This document shows positions 1 through 7,449 of a DNA stretch of 17,056 bases, piece by piece. A model generated the notes under the pieces. It saw nothing but the letters and a program-made list of their open reading frames with translations, did no database searches and was not told the DNA's origin. Position 1 is the stretch's first letter. Each line of letters begins with the position of its first letter. Origin of the DNA: Actinomycetota bacterium (GTDB lineage Bacteria; Actinomycetota; Geothermincolia; Fen-727; Anoxymicrobiaceae). The position numbers and the translations under genes are program-made. The DNA is taken from positions 2,131 to 19,186 of the forward strand of contig PMDX01000272.1 of NCBI GenBank assembly GCA_003154635.1. Reading direction: 5' to 3'.

Positions 1-1555
1 TGGCGCTGGTGGTAACATCCGCATACAGCAGCTCCCCGTTTTTCTTTATCAGGCAGTACTCGCCTTTTACGACCTCTTCGCCTTCGAAGATTTTCGCCAG
101 GTTATCGATAGCGTGCTGGAGATCGTCCGGGTGAAGGATGCCAAGCTCCAGGAAGGGCCGGCCCATGATCTCGTCCCGGATGTAGCCGATCTTCTCGAGG
201 GCTACGGGGTTGACGTCGATTATGACGCCATTCGAATCCAGTGCGTATATCGCCTGGCCCAGATGGTCGTGCAGGAGTCGGTAGCGCTCCTCGCTCTCCT
301 GAAGCGCCGCGTGAAGGGACGAGCGCCCCACCGCCTGGCCGATAAGACCGGCGAAACCTTCCAGCACTCTCTTCAGGTACTCGGGGATATCGTCGAGCAA
401 GCGGGACGCCACGTTGAGGCTGCCGACGATCTTGCCCTCGTACTTCAGCGGAACCGCGGCGAGAAACCTCAGACCCTCGTTCAGGCGGATCGAGTCCTGG
501 GGTTCGTAGTCGCTGTAGGACATATATTTCGGTTCACCGCGACGGACTAACTCGGCCTGAGGCCTCTTCGAACTGATCCATCTGACGGACTCGGTAAACT
601 CTGTCGATGCGCCGACGGAGTATTCAAGCTCGAGGTCGCCGGTTTTCTTGTTGAGTATGTAGACGCCACCGCAGTCGAGACCCGTGGCTTCAAGAACCTT
701 TGCCATGGCCAGCTGCAGAATACTCGACGTATCGGTGATGCCGCTCAGCGCTATCGCGAGGTCTCGCTGTGTCTCAACGAGCTCCTCGGAACGCCTCCGG
801 TCGGTGACGTCGCGGGAGCCGCATATCGCCCCAGCGAACTCTCCATCCTCGTCAGTAAGCAGCTTGACGTGTGACTCTATCCAGACATAAGTGCCGTTCT
901 TGTGCCGGACACGCGCTTCGAGGAATACCGACGGCTCATCGTTGTCGAGTGAGTCTCTCATGGCCTCTGCGAGAACGAGGATGTCGTCCGGGTGATAAAG
1001 TTCGAGTGAGATGACGCCGATCATCTCTTCCTGGTTGAACCCCAGGACACGGTCTATCGACGGACTGATGTACACGATCCGGTGGTCGGCATCTACGTGC
1101 ATGATGATATCGACCATGTTGTCGGTCAGCATGCGCAGGTGCTGTTCTCTCTCGGTGAGCGCCCTCAGGGCTCGCCTGAGCTCGAGGGCCTTCTCGGCTT
1201 CCTCGACGAGCAGGGTCGCCATGCGTTTGTCCTTGACCACGTAGCCCGAGGCGCCAAGCTTGAAAGCCTCTACCGCGGTAGCTTCGTCACCGTGGCCGGT
1301 GACCATTATCACGGGAGGGCTGTCTTCGTATGAGTTGATCTCCTCGAGGAGCTCGAGGCCGTTGCCGTCGGGGAGTTGATAATCGAGGGTGATGAGCTCG
1401 AAGTCCGAAGATGCCAGCTCCCGGCGGGCGGCATCGCAGCAGTCGGCGACCTTTATCTCGCAAGCGAGCTTGGACTCAAGGAGTCGCCGCACGATAAGAG
1501 AAATGGACTTCTCGTCCTCGACAACAAGTATTCGTGGCTGTGGTTCCGGCTCCAT
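1..1555 (-). CDS. REC-PAS-GAF-PAS signalling protein (response-regulator/sensor hybrid), C-terminus outside window
   Basis: Reading the minus strand from ATG at 1555 gives 518 residues with no stop before the window edge. Residues 1-125 are a receiver domain: acidic pair E13-D14, phospho-acceptor D58 (motif TLDYQLPDGNG), T86 (VTGHGDE) and K108 (YVVKD). Residues about 138-260 are a PAS domain (DNMVDIIMHVDADH, then VYISPSIDRVLGF, ending in a PAC-like CGSRDVTDRR). Residues about 272-410 are GAF-like (GGVYILNKKTGDLELEYSVG, later FLAAVPLKYEGKIVGSLNV). From about 418 a second PAS begins (ALDSNGVIIDVNPVALEKIGY). The start is preceded by GAAGG five bases upstream. Receiver-first proteins of this kind usually end in a histidine kinase or a GGDEF output domain, and neither is visible here. 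The protein is cytoplasmic, with no membrane segment. It is divergent from the acyltransferase at 1891. Domain calls are firm; the output is unknown. Confidence 0.88.
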   Translation of the reverse strand, partial: MEPEPQPRILVVEDEKSISLIVRRLLESKLACEIKVADCCDAARRELASSDFELITLDYQLPDGNGLELLEEINSYEDSPPVIMVTGHGDEATAVEAFKLGASGYVVKDKRMATLLVEEAEKALELRRALRALTEREQHLRMLTDNMVDIIMHVDADHRIVYISPSIDRVLGFNQEEMIGVISLELYHPDDILVLAEAMRDSLDNDEPSVFLEARVRHKNGTYVWIESHVKLLTDEDGEFAGAICGSRDVTDRRRSEELVETQRDLAIALSGITDTSSILQLAMAKVLEATGLDCGGVYILNKKTGDLELEYSVGASTEFTESVRWISSKRPQAELVRRGEPKYMSYSDYEPQDSIRLNEGLRFLAAVPLKYEGKIVGSLNVASRLLDDIPEYLKRVLEGFAGLIGQAVGRSSLHAALQESEERYRLLHDHLGQAIYALDSNGVIIDVNPVALEKIGYIRDEIMGRPFLELGILHPDDLQHAIDNLAKIFEGEEVVKGEYCLIKKNGELLYADVTTSA

Positions 1556-1890
1556 GACAACCTTCAAGACCGGGCAGCGATCCAGTCAGGATGACTGAGT
1601 TCTACTACCGGCCCCCCCTGCTTCCCCATCCCCGTGGTCAGAATTGCGATATCAACACTTCGATTATACAACGTCTTTTCATGGTTTTCGGCACCCCGCA
1701 TACTGAACGTTAGTCACCGACGAAAGGATCGCCCTTCGTTTTTCATGAGACCCGGAGAAGCACGGAAGACCGACGAAATCCGCAAGAGGCGGAGTGTGGT
1801 TACCAGCTGGATTCAAGCGTGCCGGTTCGGCTATTCTGAACATGACGGCGTCAGTAATCGCGAGGCGGGATCACCATAGACGTTAACCAG
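1556..1890. other. Divergent intergenic region, no gene supported
   Basis: These 335 bases separate the minus-strand signalling gene from the plus-strand acyltransferase and must hold both promoters. A weak plus-strand candidate is TTGCGA (1644-1649) and TATACA (1665-1670), but the spacer is only 15 bases. An 81-codon open frame lies at 1634-1879. Its product is rich in Arg and Ser, matches nothing I recognise and has no ribosome site, so I do not call it. No terminator or strong repeat was seen. Confidence 0.4.
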
Positions 1891-2655
1891 ATGCTCTTCT
1901 ACGAGTCGCTACGCTTCTTCATCGGGCCGATGATAAAGCTGAGCCTCAAGCTCAAGATCGAAGGCCAGGACAACGTGCCCGACCTCGGGCCGGCCGTCAT
2001 GGTCTGCAACCACCGGTGTGCGCTCGACCCCGCGATACTCGCGTACTCGGTACGAAACCGCTATATAAGCTTCGCGGCGGCGGCGTGGTCGTGGAAGGTC
2101 CCGGGGTACAGGCAGCTCCACGAGTGGACCGGCGCTTTTCCACTTACGCTGTCCGGGGGCAAAGGGAATGAGGAGCTCGAGCGTGGATTGGAACTGCTGG
2201 CCGAGGGGGAGCTTGTCGGCATCTTCCCTGAGGGTGGAGAGGCGCTGATGGAGCCTGGCAAAGCCGAGAAGATAACCAGGTTCAAGACGGGGTTCGCCAG
2301 GCTCGCCCTGCGGGCAAGGGTGCCGGTGATACCGTGTGCCGTTATCGGACTCTCGGAGCGCAGGATACTCGGGGTCCCCGGGCCGTACGTCGAGATGCTG
2401 ACCGAGAACGAAGCCAACCGGGAGTACTCATCGGTCGTCTACAGGCGGGCGGCCTGCCGTATCGGCGTGCCGGTCGACCTGGGCGAGCTCTACGATGAGC
2501 CGGTGACAAAAGACCTCCTCGAGCTCATCGCCACGAAAGTCCGAGCGATAGTGATAAAGCTCTACAACGGCGAGGATCTCGACCGGTTCCTCATCGGGGA
2601 GGTCCCATTCGACTTCGCCAACGAGCGCGTCGGTGGCGGCGACAAGCTTCTCTAG
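1891..2655 (+). CDS. 1-acyl-sn-glycerol-3-phosphate acyltransferase (PlsC/LPLAT family)
   Basis: A 254-residue membrane-associated acyltransferase. The family transfers an acyl group from acyl-CoA or acyl-ACP to lysophosphatidate or a related lysolipid in phospholipid synthesis. Seen in sequence: the NHx4D catalytic motif as N40-H41...D46 (CNHRCALDP), acceptor-binding motif III as F112-P-E-G-G116 (canonical FPEGTRS, so its end diverges), and motif IV as VPVIPCAVIG near 170. A hydrophobic N-terminus (FFIGPMIKL) could dock to the membrane. The ribosome site is poor: the nearest purine-rich run, GAGGCGGG, is more than 20 bases before the ATG. The start could therefore be slightly different, but the motif spacing supports a full-length protein. 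Substrate choice (glycerolipid or another acyl acceptor) cannot be read. No neighbour shares the pathway. Confidence 0.88.
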   Translation: MLFYESLRFFIGPMIKLSLKLKIEGQDNVPDLGPAVMVCNHRCALDPAILAYSVRNRYISFAAAAWSWKVPGYRQLHEWTGAFPLTLSGGKGNEELERGLELLAEGELVGIFPEGGEALMEPGKAEKITRFKTGFARLALRARVPVIPCAVIGLSERRILGVPGPYVEMLTENEANREYSSVVYRRAACRIGVPVDLGELYDEPVTKDLLELIATKVRAIVIKLYNGEDLDRFLIGEVPFDFANERVGGGDKLL

Positions 2656-2971
2656 CGGTTACCTTCGAGATCGACCCACACCTGAATTCACCCTTATTAA
2701 CAATTGACAATCTAGTCTAATAAATATAGAAATTAGCCAGGCGGCAGTGATTGTTCCAGGTTGATCATAGCCATCGGCAGGTTCGGGAAGGGTAGGCGGC
2801 CCATCGACCCAGGCTTCGACAACCTCTAGTTGAGCCGCATATTGGGGGCGAAGCTCGTGGTTATCAATCTGCGCGCTACATATCGATTGTCTCACCCTCT
2901 GTTCCTTCTCGCTCAATCGCTGGCGGGAATATGGTTCGGCGACAGGCGTTTCTCTCGAGGGGGCATGAGAG
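2656..2971. other. Intergenic/leader region upstream of secreted hydrolase
   Basis: These 316 bases hold no gene I can defend. The first part (about 2690-2740) is AT-rich and carries a promoter-like pair; the rest would be a long 5' leader. On the minus strand one frame stays open throughout (2659 into the hydrolase start at 3096). Its product in the unique part is acidic and Arg/Gln-rich (for example RQRLSEKEQRVRQS), with no start codon outside the hydrolase gene. It could be the decayed 3' end of a lost gene or chance. No riboswitch class was recognised. Confidence 0.35.
2704..2730 (+). promoter_or_regulatory. Candidate sigma-70-type promoter for the secreted hydrolase
   Basis: A perfect TTGACA (2704-2709) is followed after 15 bases by TATAGA (2725-2730), within the most AT-rich stretch of this gap. 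The spacer is short of the 17-base optimum. TAGAAA at 2727-2732 would give 17 bases with a poorer -10. Transcription from here would leave a leader of roughly 230 bases before the ATG at 2972. Confidence 0.4.
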
Positions 2972-5900
2972 ATGCGCAAGTATAAGCTTTGGCGTTTTAG
3001 ACTGGCTGTCGTGCTCGGTGCGTTTCTGGTGATCGTGTTTCCGGTGGCCGGCATGGCCGGCGCCGCCGGGACCAACCAACCAATCCAGTACAACACGGTG
3101 ATGACCCGCTATTACAGGTCGAGCGTCGACGGGGCTGTCCTGCCGGCCTCTGTGTACGTTCCGCAGAGGAGCACGAAGATGCCGGTGTGGGTGGACCTGC
3201 ACGCGTTTGGCGGGATGGGCGGAATCTCAGAGAAGATGGCGGCGTGCGCCCAGTCGAACGGCTGCATCATAATCTCACCCTGGGGAAGAAACTACCATAG
3301 CTTCTACGCGGACGGCAGGGACATGAGCTCGAGCCCCGAGCCGCGCATCGTGGACGATTTCACAAACAACGCCGCGACCGGATGGAACAGCCTCATCGGC
3401 GACCAGTGGAAGGCCCTGGGAGACACGTATCAACAGCTCGACTCGTCGGACTCGTGGAAACTTTCAAGCCGCACGGGCTCGACCGGCTCTTTCTGCACCG
3501 CCAGCGCCGACATCAAGATGCTCGAGTCCTCCGACGGCGACGGCAACAGCGAATGCGCCGCGGGTCTGGTCGTTCGAAGGCAGGGCAACGGGGGTTGCTA
3601 CCTGGTGGATCTCGACCGCGATAGCTCCAACAGGAAATGGGTCAGGATATTCAGATTCAGCGACTTTCAGTGGACCACGCTGAGTACGACGCGGCTTCCG
3701 GATACGTTCGACGTAAGCGCAACTCACAACCTCAAGGTGGTGATGTTCGAGGACAACCTGGAGGTACACGTCGACTACATTCTCGCGGCTGGAGCCCAGG
3801 ACTCGACATTTACCTCCGGCGAGGTTGCCCTCGCCAGCTTCGGCGCAAAGCACCAGTTCGATAACGTCCGCATCCAGGACGAATCCCTGTACGGAGAGCG
3901 TGACATCCTCGATACCATAGACCAGTGCCTGGAGGAGCTAAACCCGGTACAGGGCCAGGGGGCCGGCATCGCCGACAGCTCGCGCGTGTTCCTTTCCGGC
4001 CAGTCGATGGGGGGTCTGGGGGCGTGGAACCTCGGGCTGCACTACCCCGATCTCTTCTCATTTATCCACCCCGCTTACGGATCCACCGACTTGATTCAAG
4101 GCTACAACTGGATCAAAGCTCAATACCCCGACCAGGACCCGAGTCAACCGGTAAACGGGCAGTACTTCGCGCGAGAACAGGATTCCAATATCGATGAGGC
4201 GATAAGGGCGATGAACAGCGGCACCGAGCCGGGCACCAGCACCTTGACCAACAGCGACTTCCACGAGAGCAGCGCGCGATACATCCTCGAAAATGCCCTC
4301 AACACGCCGGTTCGCCTGGAACACGCGGAGTACGATACCATCGTGCCCAATACGAAAAACCCGCTGACGATAAAGTGGCTGACGGCTGCCGGGCAATGGA
4401 TCAAAGTCAAGGAAGGCTCGCAGAGGCCGAGCTCCAGCTACGCAAATAGCCAGTCGATCTGGCAGACCTGGTCAAACACCCCGGGACTGACCGGCTGCAC
4501 GCCCGAGACAAGCCTGTACGATGCCGCAACCGGAAATCCCGGGCCGCTGGTGCCGACCCTGGGAATCTGGAACAACACCGACTACAGCGCGATGGATGGT
4601 TATAACTACGGGGCCCACTGCGCGGTCGAGTCCGACGCGAGCCTCGCGGACCCGATCTTCCAGTCGTTCTTGAGGCTCAACACCAGGTACGGCCGGAATC
4701 ACACGGACCCGGACGACGTGGCATACAAGACGTACGACACCAGGCATAACCGGGCGTGGTGGCTCACGGTCGAGGCGGCATATCCCGACCAGGACAGGCC
4801 GGGGCTCGCGCGGGTACACAGGGACAAGGCCGGCAACGCTATAGCCATCCACGTCAAGAACCTGAAGAGCACGATTATCGATGTAAAACGCATGGGCCTG
4901 AGCACGGCGAGCGGCAAGCTCACGGTGAGCCTCGATTCAAACACGGCACCCGAGTCCGAGTTCAAGGTCCAGGATGACTACCGCAAGACCGACCTCAAGC
5001 TCGTGGGCGAGTGGTTCCCGGCAGAGAAGGGCGACTACCAGGTAACTCTCGACGGAAACCCCGTGAGCTTCGAGGTGACCGGCACGACCCTCACCGTGGC
5101 GAACGTCGACACGTCGAGCGCCAGGACGCTTGCGATAACCGCGCCGGCGGGTCTCGATGGCATGAACATCCTGGCGGGGGCCAACCCCGGCTTCGAGTCA
5201 GGAATGACCGGATGGGCCCCCGCCATGGACGGAGGCATCAACGGTATCCTCGAGCTAAACCAGGACCCCTCGCTCTCACACACCGGCACGAACTCGATAC
5301 GGATAAAAGACCCAAAGGCAAACGTGGCTCCCTTCATGAGTTACTGGCAGTCGAACCCGGTCACGGTGAGCGTCGGCAAGACGTACACGCTTGATGCTTT
5401 CGCAAGGACCAGGGCTCTAAATAGCGTGGTGAGGTCTTACGAGAACGGCGCTTACAGCGCTGGCAGTAACTCAAACGCGGGCATAGCGTTGATGTGGCTG
5501 AAGGCCGACGGCACGATGGCGGGTTGGAACAACAGTACAGGGATACACGATACTACCGACTGGGCTCCTCTCGAGGTGGCCGCTCAGGCACCGGCGGGTG
5601 CAGTTCAGGCCAGGGCGGTGCTCTTCACCGTCGGGGCAAACAACCAGGGCATAAGCGGTAGCGTGTGGTTCGACGACGTTTCGCTCAAAGGCGAATCGGC
5701 CATGGCGGTCAACTCGATATCGCCTTCAAGCGGCACAAATACCGGTACGGTGGCCGTGACTGTCGCAGGGACCGGGTTCAAGCAGGGCGCCTCGGTCCGG
5801 CTGGAACAGGGCACCACCGTCGTCAGCGCCACGGACGTAGTCGTGGGCTCGGGGGCCTCTCTCACATGCAAGCTCGACATTAATGGAAAAGCCACCGGCA

Positions 5901-6073
5901 ACTACGACGTAGTGGTCAAGAACCCCGACGGGCAGGAAGCCCGACTTACAGGCGGCTTTACGGTCAGCGCCGGTTGCGGCCAGGGCACCGGCGCCAGCAT
6001 CTCGGTCCTTGCGGCAACCCTTGGGATACTTTCCCTTGCGGGACTGGGATTCAGGAGGCGGCGGAGCGGGTAG
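2972..6073 (+). CDS. Secreted multidomain alpha/beta hydrolase (esterase/peptidase-like) with inserted jelly-roll-like domain, CBM-like and IPT/TIG domains and C-terminal sorting-type tail
   Basis: 1033 residues. A signal peptide spans 1-32 (RKYKLWRFR, hydrophobic core, cleavage near AGA/AAG). The alpha/beta hydrolase begins around residue 40, with an oxyanion-type LHAFGG strand, and is interrupted at about 128-303 by a beta-rich domain (starts VDDF, ends FDNVRIQDE) resembling LamG/DUF1080 jelly rolls. The fold resumes with nucleophile S345 (SGQSMGGLGAW), probable acid D455 (EYDTIVP) and H549 (YGAHCAV). After a beta-sandwich linker come a CBM4/9-like jelly roll at about 731-910 (NPGFESGMTGW...WFDDVSLKG), an IPT/TIG domain at 911-1000 (SISPSSGTNTG) and a tail: C1002-G-x-G, hydrophobic helix, RRRR. 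The ATG has GAGGGGG eight bases upstream. A strong terminator follows. Probable role: surface-anchored esterase, depolymerase or peptidase acting on a polymer. The substrate is unknown. Confidence 0.85.
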   Translation: MRKYKLWRFRLAVVLGAFLVIVFPVAGMAGAAGTNQPIQYNTVMTRYYRSSVDGAVLPASVYVPQRSTKMPVWVDLHAFGGMGGISEKMAACAQSNGCIIISPWGRNYHSFYADGRDMSSSPEPRIVDDFTNNAATGWNSLIGDQWKALGDTYQQLDSSDSWKLSSRTGSTGSFCTASADIKMLESSDGDGNSECAAGLVVRRQGNGGCYLVDLDRDSSNRKWVRIFRFSDFQWTTLSTTRLPDTFDVSATHNLKVVMFEDNLEVHVDYILAAGAQDSTFTSGEVALASFGAKHQFDNVRIQDESLYGERDILDTIDQCLEELNPVQGQGAGIADSSRVFLSGQSMGGLGAWNLGLHYPDLFSFIHPAYGSTDLIQGYNWIKAQYPDQDPSQPVNGQYFAREQDSNIDEAIRAMNSGTEPGTSTLTNSDFHESSARYILENALNTPVRLEHAEYDTIVPNTKNPLTIKWLTAAGQWIKVKEGSQRPSSSYANSQSIWQTWSNTPGLTGCTPETSLYDAATGNPGPLVPTLGIWNNTDYSAMDGYNYGAHCAVESDASLADPIFQSFLRLNTRYGRNHTDPDDVAYKTYDTRHNRAWWLTVEAAYPDQDRPGLARVHRDKAGNAIAIHVKNLKSTIIDVKRMGLSTASGKLTVSLDSNTAPESEFKVQDDYRKTDLKLVGEWFPAEKGDYQVTLDGNPVSFEVTGTTLTVANVDTSSARTLAITAPAGLDGMNILAGANPGFESGMTGWAPAMDGGINGILELNQDPSLSHTGTNSIRIKDPKANVAPFMSYWQSNPVTVSVGKTYTLDAFARTRALNSVVRSYENGAYSAGSNSNAGIALMWLKADGTMAGWNNSTGIHDTTDWAPLEVAAQAPAGAVQARAVLFTVGANNQGISGSVWFDDVSLKGESAMAVNSISPSSGTNTGTVAVTVAGTGFKQGASVRLEQGTTVVSATDVVVGSGASLTCKLDINGKATGNYDVVVKNPDGQEARLTGGFTVSAGCGQGTGASISVLAATLGILSLAGLGFRRRRSG

Positions 6074-6096
6074 CACCACCCGCGCGGTTGGGGGAA

Positions 6097-6132
6097 GGAG
6101 CCGTTGCTTCAAGCAGCGGCTCCTTTGTTTTT
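6097..6132 (+). terminator. Rho-independent terminator of the secreted hydrolase gene
   Basis: A 12-bp stem (GGAGCCGTTGCT / AGCAGCGGCTCC, one G-U pair) closes a three-base TCA loop and is followed by TTTGTTTTT at 6124-6132. It lies 23 bases after the hydrolase stop codon. Confidence 0.93.
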
Positions 6133-6192
6133 CCGGGTTCGACCCACCAGTGGATCTACGTAGTCACACACTGACACGCCAGAACGAGTGAA

Positions 6193-6221
6193 AGAGCCGG
6201 GGCTTTCGGAGCCCCGGCTCT
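6193..6221 (-). terminator. Hairpin terminator of the condensing enzyme-thiolase operon
   Basis: A perfect 12-bp stem (AGAGCCGGGGCT / AGCCCCGGCTCT) with a five-base loop sits 25 bases after the thiolase stop codon at 6247. On the minus strand only a short T-run (CTCTTTCACTCG) follows, so it is a GC-rich terminator with a weak U-tract. Together with the hairpin at 6097-6132 it separates two convergent units. Confidence 0.75.
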
Positions 6222-6246
6222 CGCTTATTGTCCGGTTGTGTCCGGC

Positions 6247-7449
6247 CTACAGTCCGACGATTGCGATGCTGCAGACGTTCTGGTTTGGTATCCCGCCCAG
6301 GTTGTGTGTCAACCCGAACTTGGGATTCTTCACCTGGCGCTCCTCGGGCCACAGGCCGAGCAACTGGTTGTACATCTCGAACAGCATGCGGAGGCCTGAC
6401 GCCGCGATCGGATGGCCAAAGCATTTCAGGCCGCCGTCGGGCTGGCACGGTATCTTGCCGTTCAGGTCGTAGAACCCGTCGAGTATGTCATCGCAAGCCT
6501 TGCCCGGCTCGGAGATATGCAGGTCTTCCATCGTTGCCAGCTCGGTGATGGAGAAGCAGTCGTGCACCTCCATCATGCTTATCTCCTCACGCGGGTTCTT
6601 GATGCCGGCCTCCTCATACGCCTTGCTGGAAGCGCGCCTCGTGGTGAGCATCCCCGAGCCGTCCCAGTCGGTGTAGAGAGCCTCTTCGCCCGAGCTAACC
6701 GAGACCTGGATCGCCTTTACCTTCACCAGATCCTGGTTCGGCTTGATCTTCTTTGCGATCTTGGGGGTCGTGACGATGGCGCACGCCGAGCCGTCGCTCA
6801 CACCGCAGCAGTCGAACAGCCCGAGCGGGTAGGCGATCATCGGTGCGCCAAGTATCTGCTCGACCGGGATAGGTTTGCGAAGGTGTGCGCGGGGGTTGTT
6901 GGCCCCATTCTGATGGCTCTTCCAGGAGATGTGCGCCATGGCCTCCTTGATCTTCTCCATGGGCACCTTGTAAGCAGCCGAGTACGCGGTCGCCAGTTGC
7001 GCGAACATGCCTGGCGCCGTGGCGTTCGGCCCTATCATGGCATATTGCTGGCCGAAAGCCGGCGAGTCGGGCAAGCCTCCGTACCCGGTGTCTTTCAGCT
7101 TCTCGACGCCGAGGGCGAGTGCGATATCGTAAGCGCCGCTCGCCACGCCGTAACAGGCCCCCCTGAAAGCCTCGGTCCCGGAAGCGCAGAAGTTCTCGGT
7201 GCGGGTGACCGGGATGAGCGGGAGCTTGAGAGCCATTCCCAGGAAGTTACCGCCTTTGCCTACGTTTATCTCGTCGAAGTGGCTGCCGAGCCAGGCTGCC
7301 TCAATCTCTTTTTTTTCGATGCCGGCATCCGAGAGGCACTCGGTGAATGCATCGACCGCAAGGTCCTCGGGCGCATCGCTCCAGCGTTCGCCAAACTTGG
7401 TGCAGCCCATTCCGAGGATTACGACTTTGTCTCTAATTCCTTCTGCCAT
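6247..7449 (-). CDS. Thiolase (acetyl-CoA C-acetyltransferase, SCP-x/archaeal type) partnering with DUF35 protein
   Basis: A 400-residue thiolase-fold enzyme. The family condenses two acyl-CoAs or cleaves 3-oxoacyl-CoA; the likely substrate pair is acetoacetyl-CoA/acetyl-CoA, though other 3-oxoacyl-CoAs are possible. Seen: nucleophile C88 (ENFCASGTEA), H296 (MEVHDCFSITE), the GHPIAASG motif with H346, and C393 in the C-terminal NVCSIAIVGL. The short C-terminal half and HDCF motif match SCP2/archaeal-type thiolases rather than the FadA/PhaA type. The ATG at 7449 directly follows the stop of the upstream gene (GAATAAATG, zero spacing) and uses a GAGGGGG site inside that gene, so translation is coupled. 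In archaea this type of thiolase forms a complex with DUF35 and HMG-CoA synthase, and the neighbour here carries the latter two in one chain. Confidence 0.9.
   Translation of the reverse strand: MAEGIRDKVVILGMGCTKFGERWSDAPEDLAVDAFTECLSDAGIEKKEIEAAWLGSHFDEINVGKGGNFLGMALKLPLIPVTRTENFCASGTEAFRGACYGVASGAYDIALALGVEKLKDTGYGGLPDSPAFGQQYAMIGPNATAPGMFAQLATAYSAAYKVPMEKIKEAMAHISWKSHQNGANNPRAHLRKPIPVEQILGAPMIAYPLGLFDCCGVSDGSACAIVTTPKIAKKIKPNQDLVKVKAIQVSVSSGEEALYTDWDGSGMLTTRRASSKAYEEAGIKNPREEISMMEVHDCFSITELATMEDLHISEPGKACDDILDGFYDLNGKIPCQPDGGLKCFGHPIAASGLRMLFEMYNQLLGLWPEERQVKNPKFGLTHNLGGIPNQNVCSIAIVGL

Noticed and set aside
1634..1879. Small plus-strand open frame before the acyltransferase
   Set aside because: No ribosome site, no recognisable product, and composition unlike the neighbouring genes.
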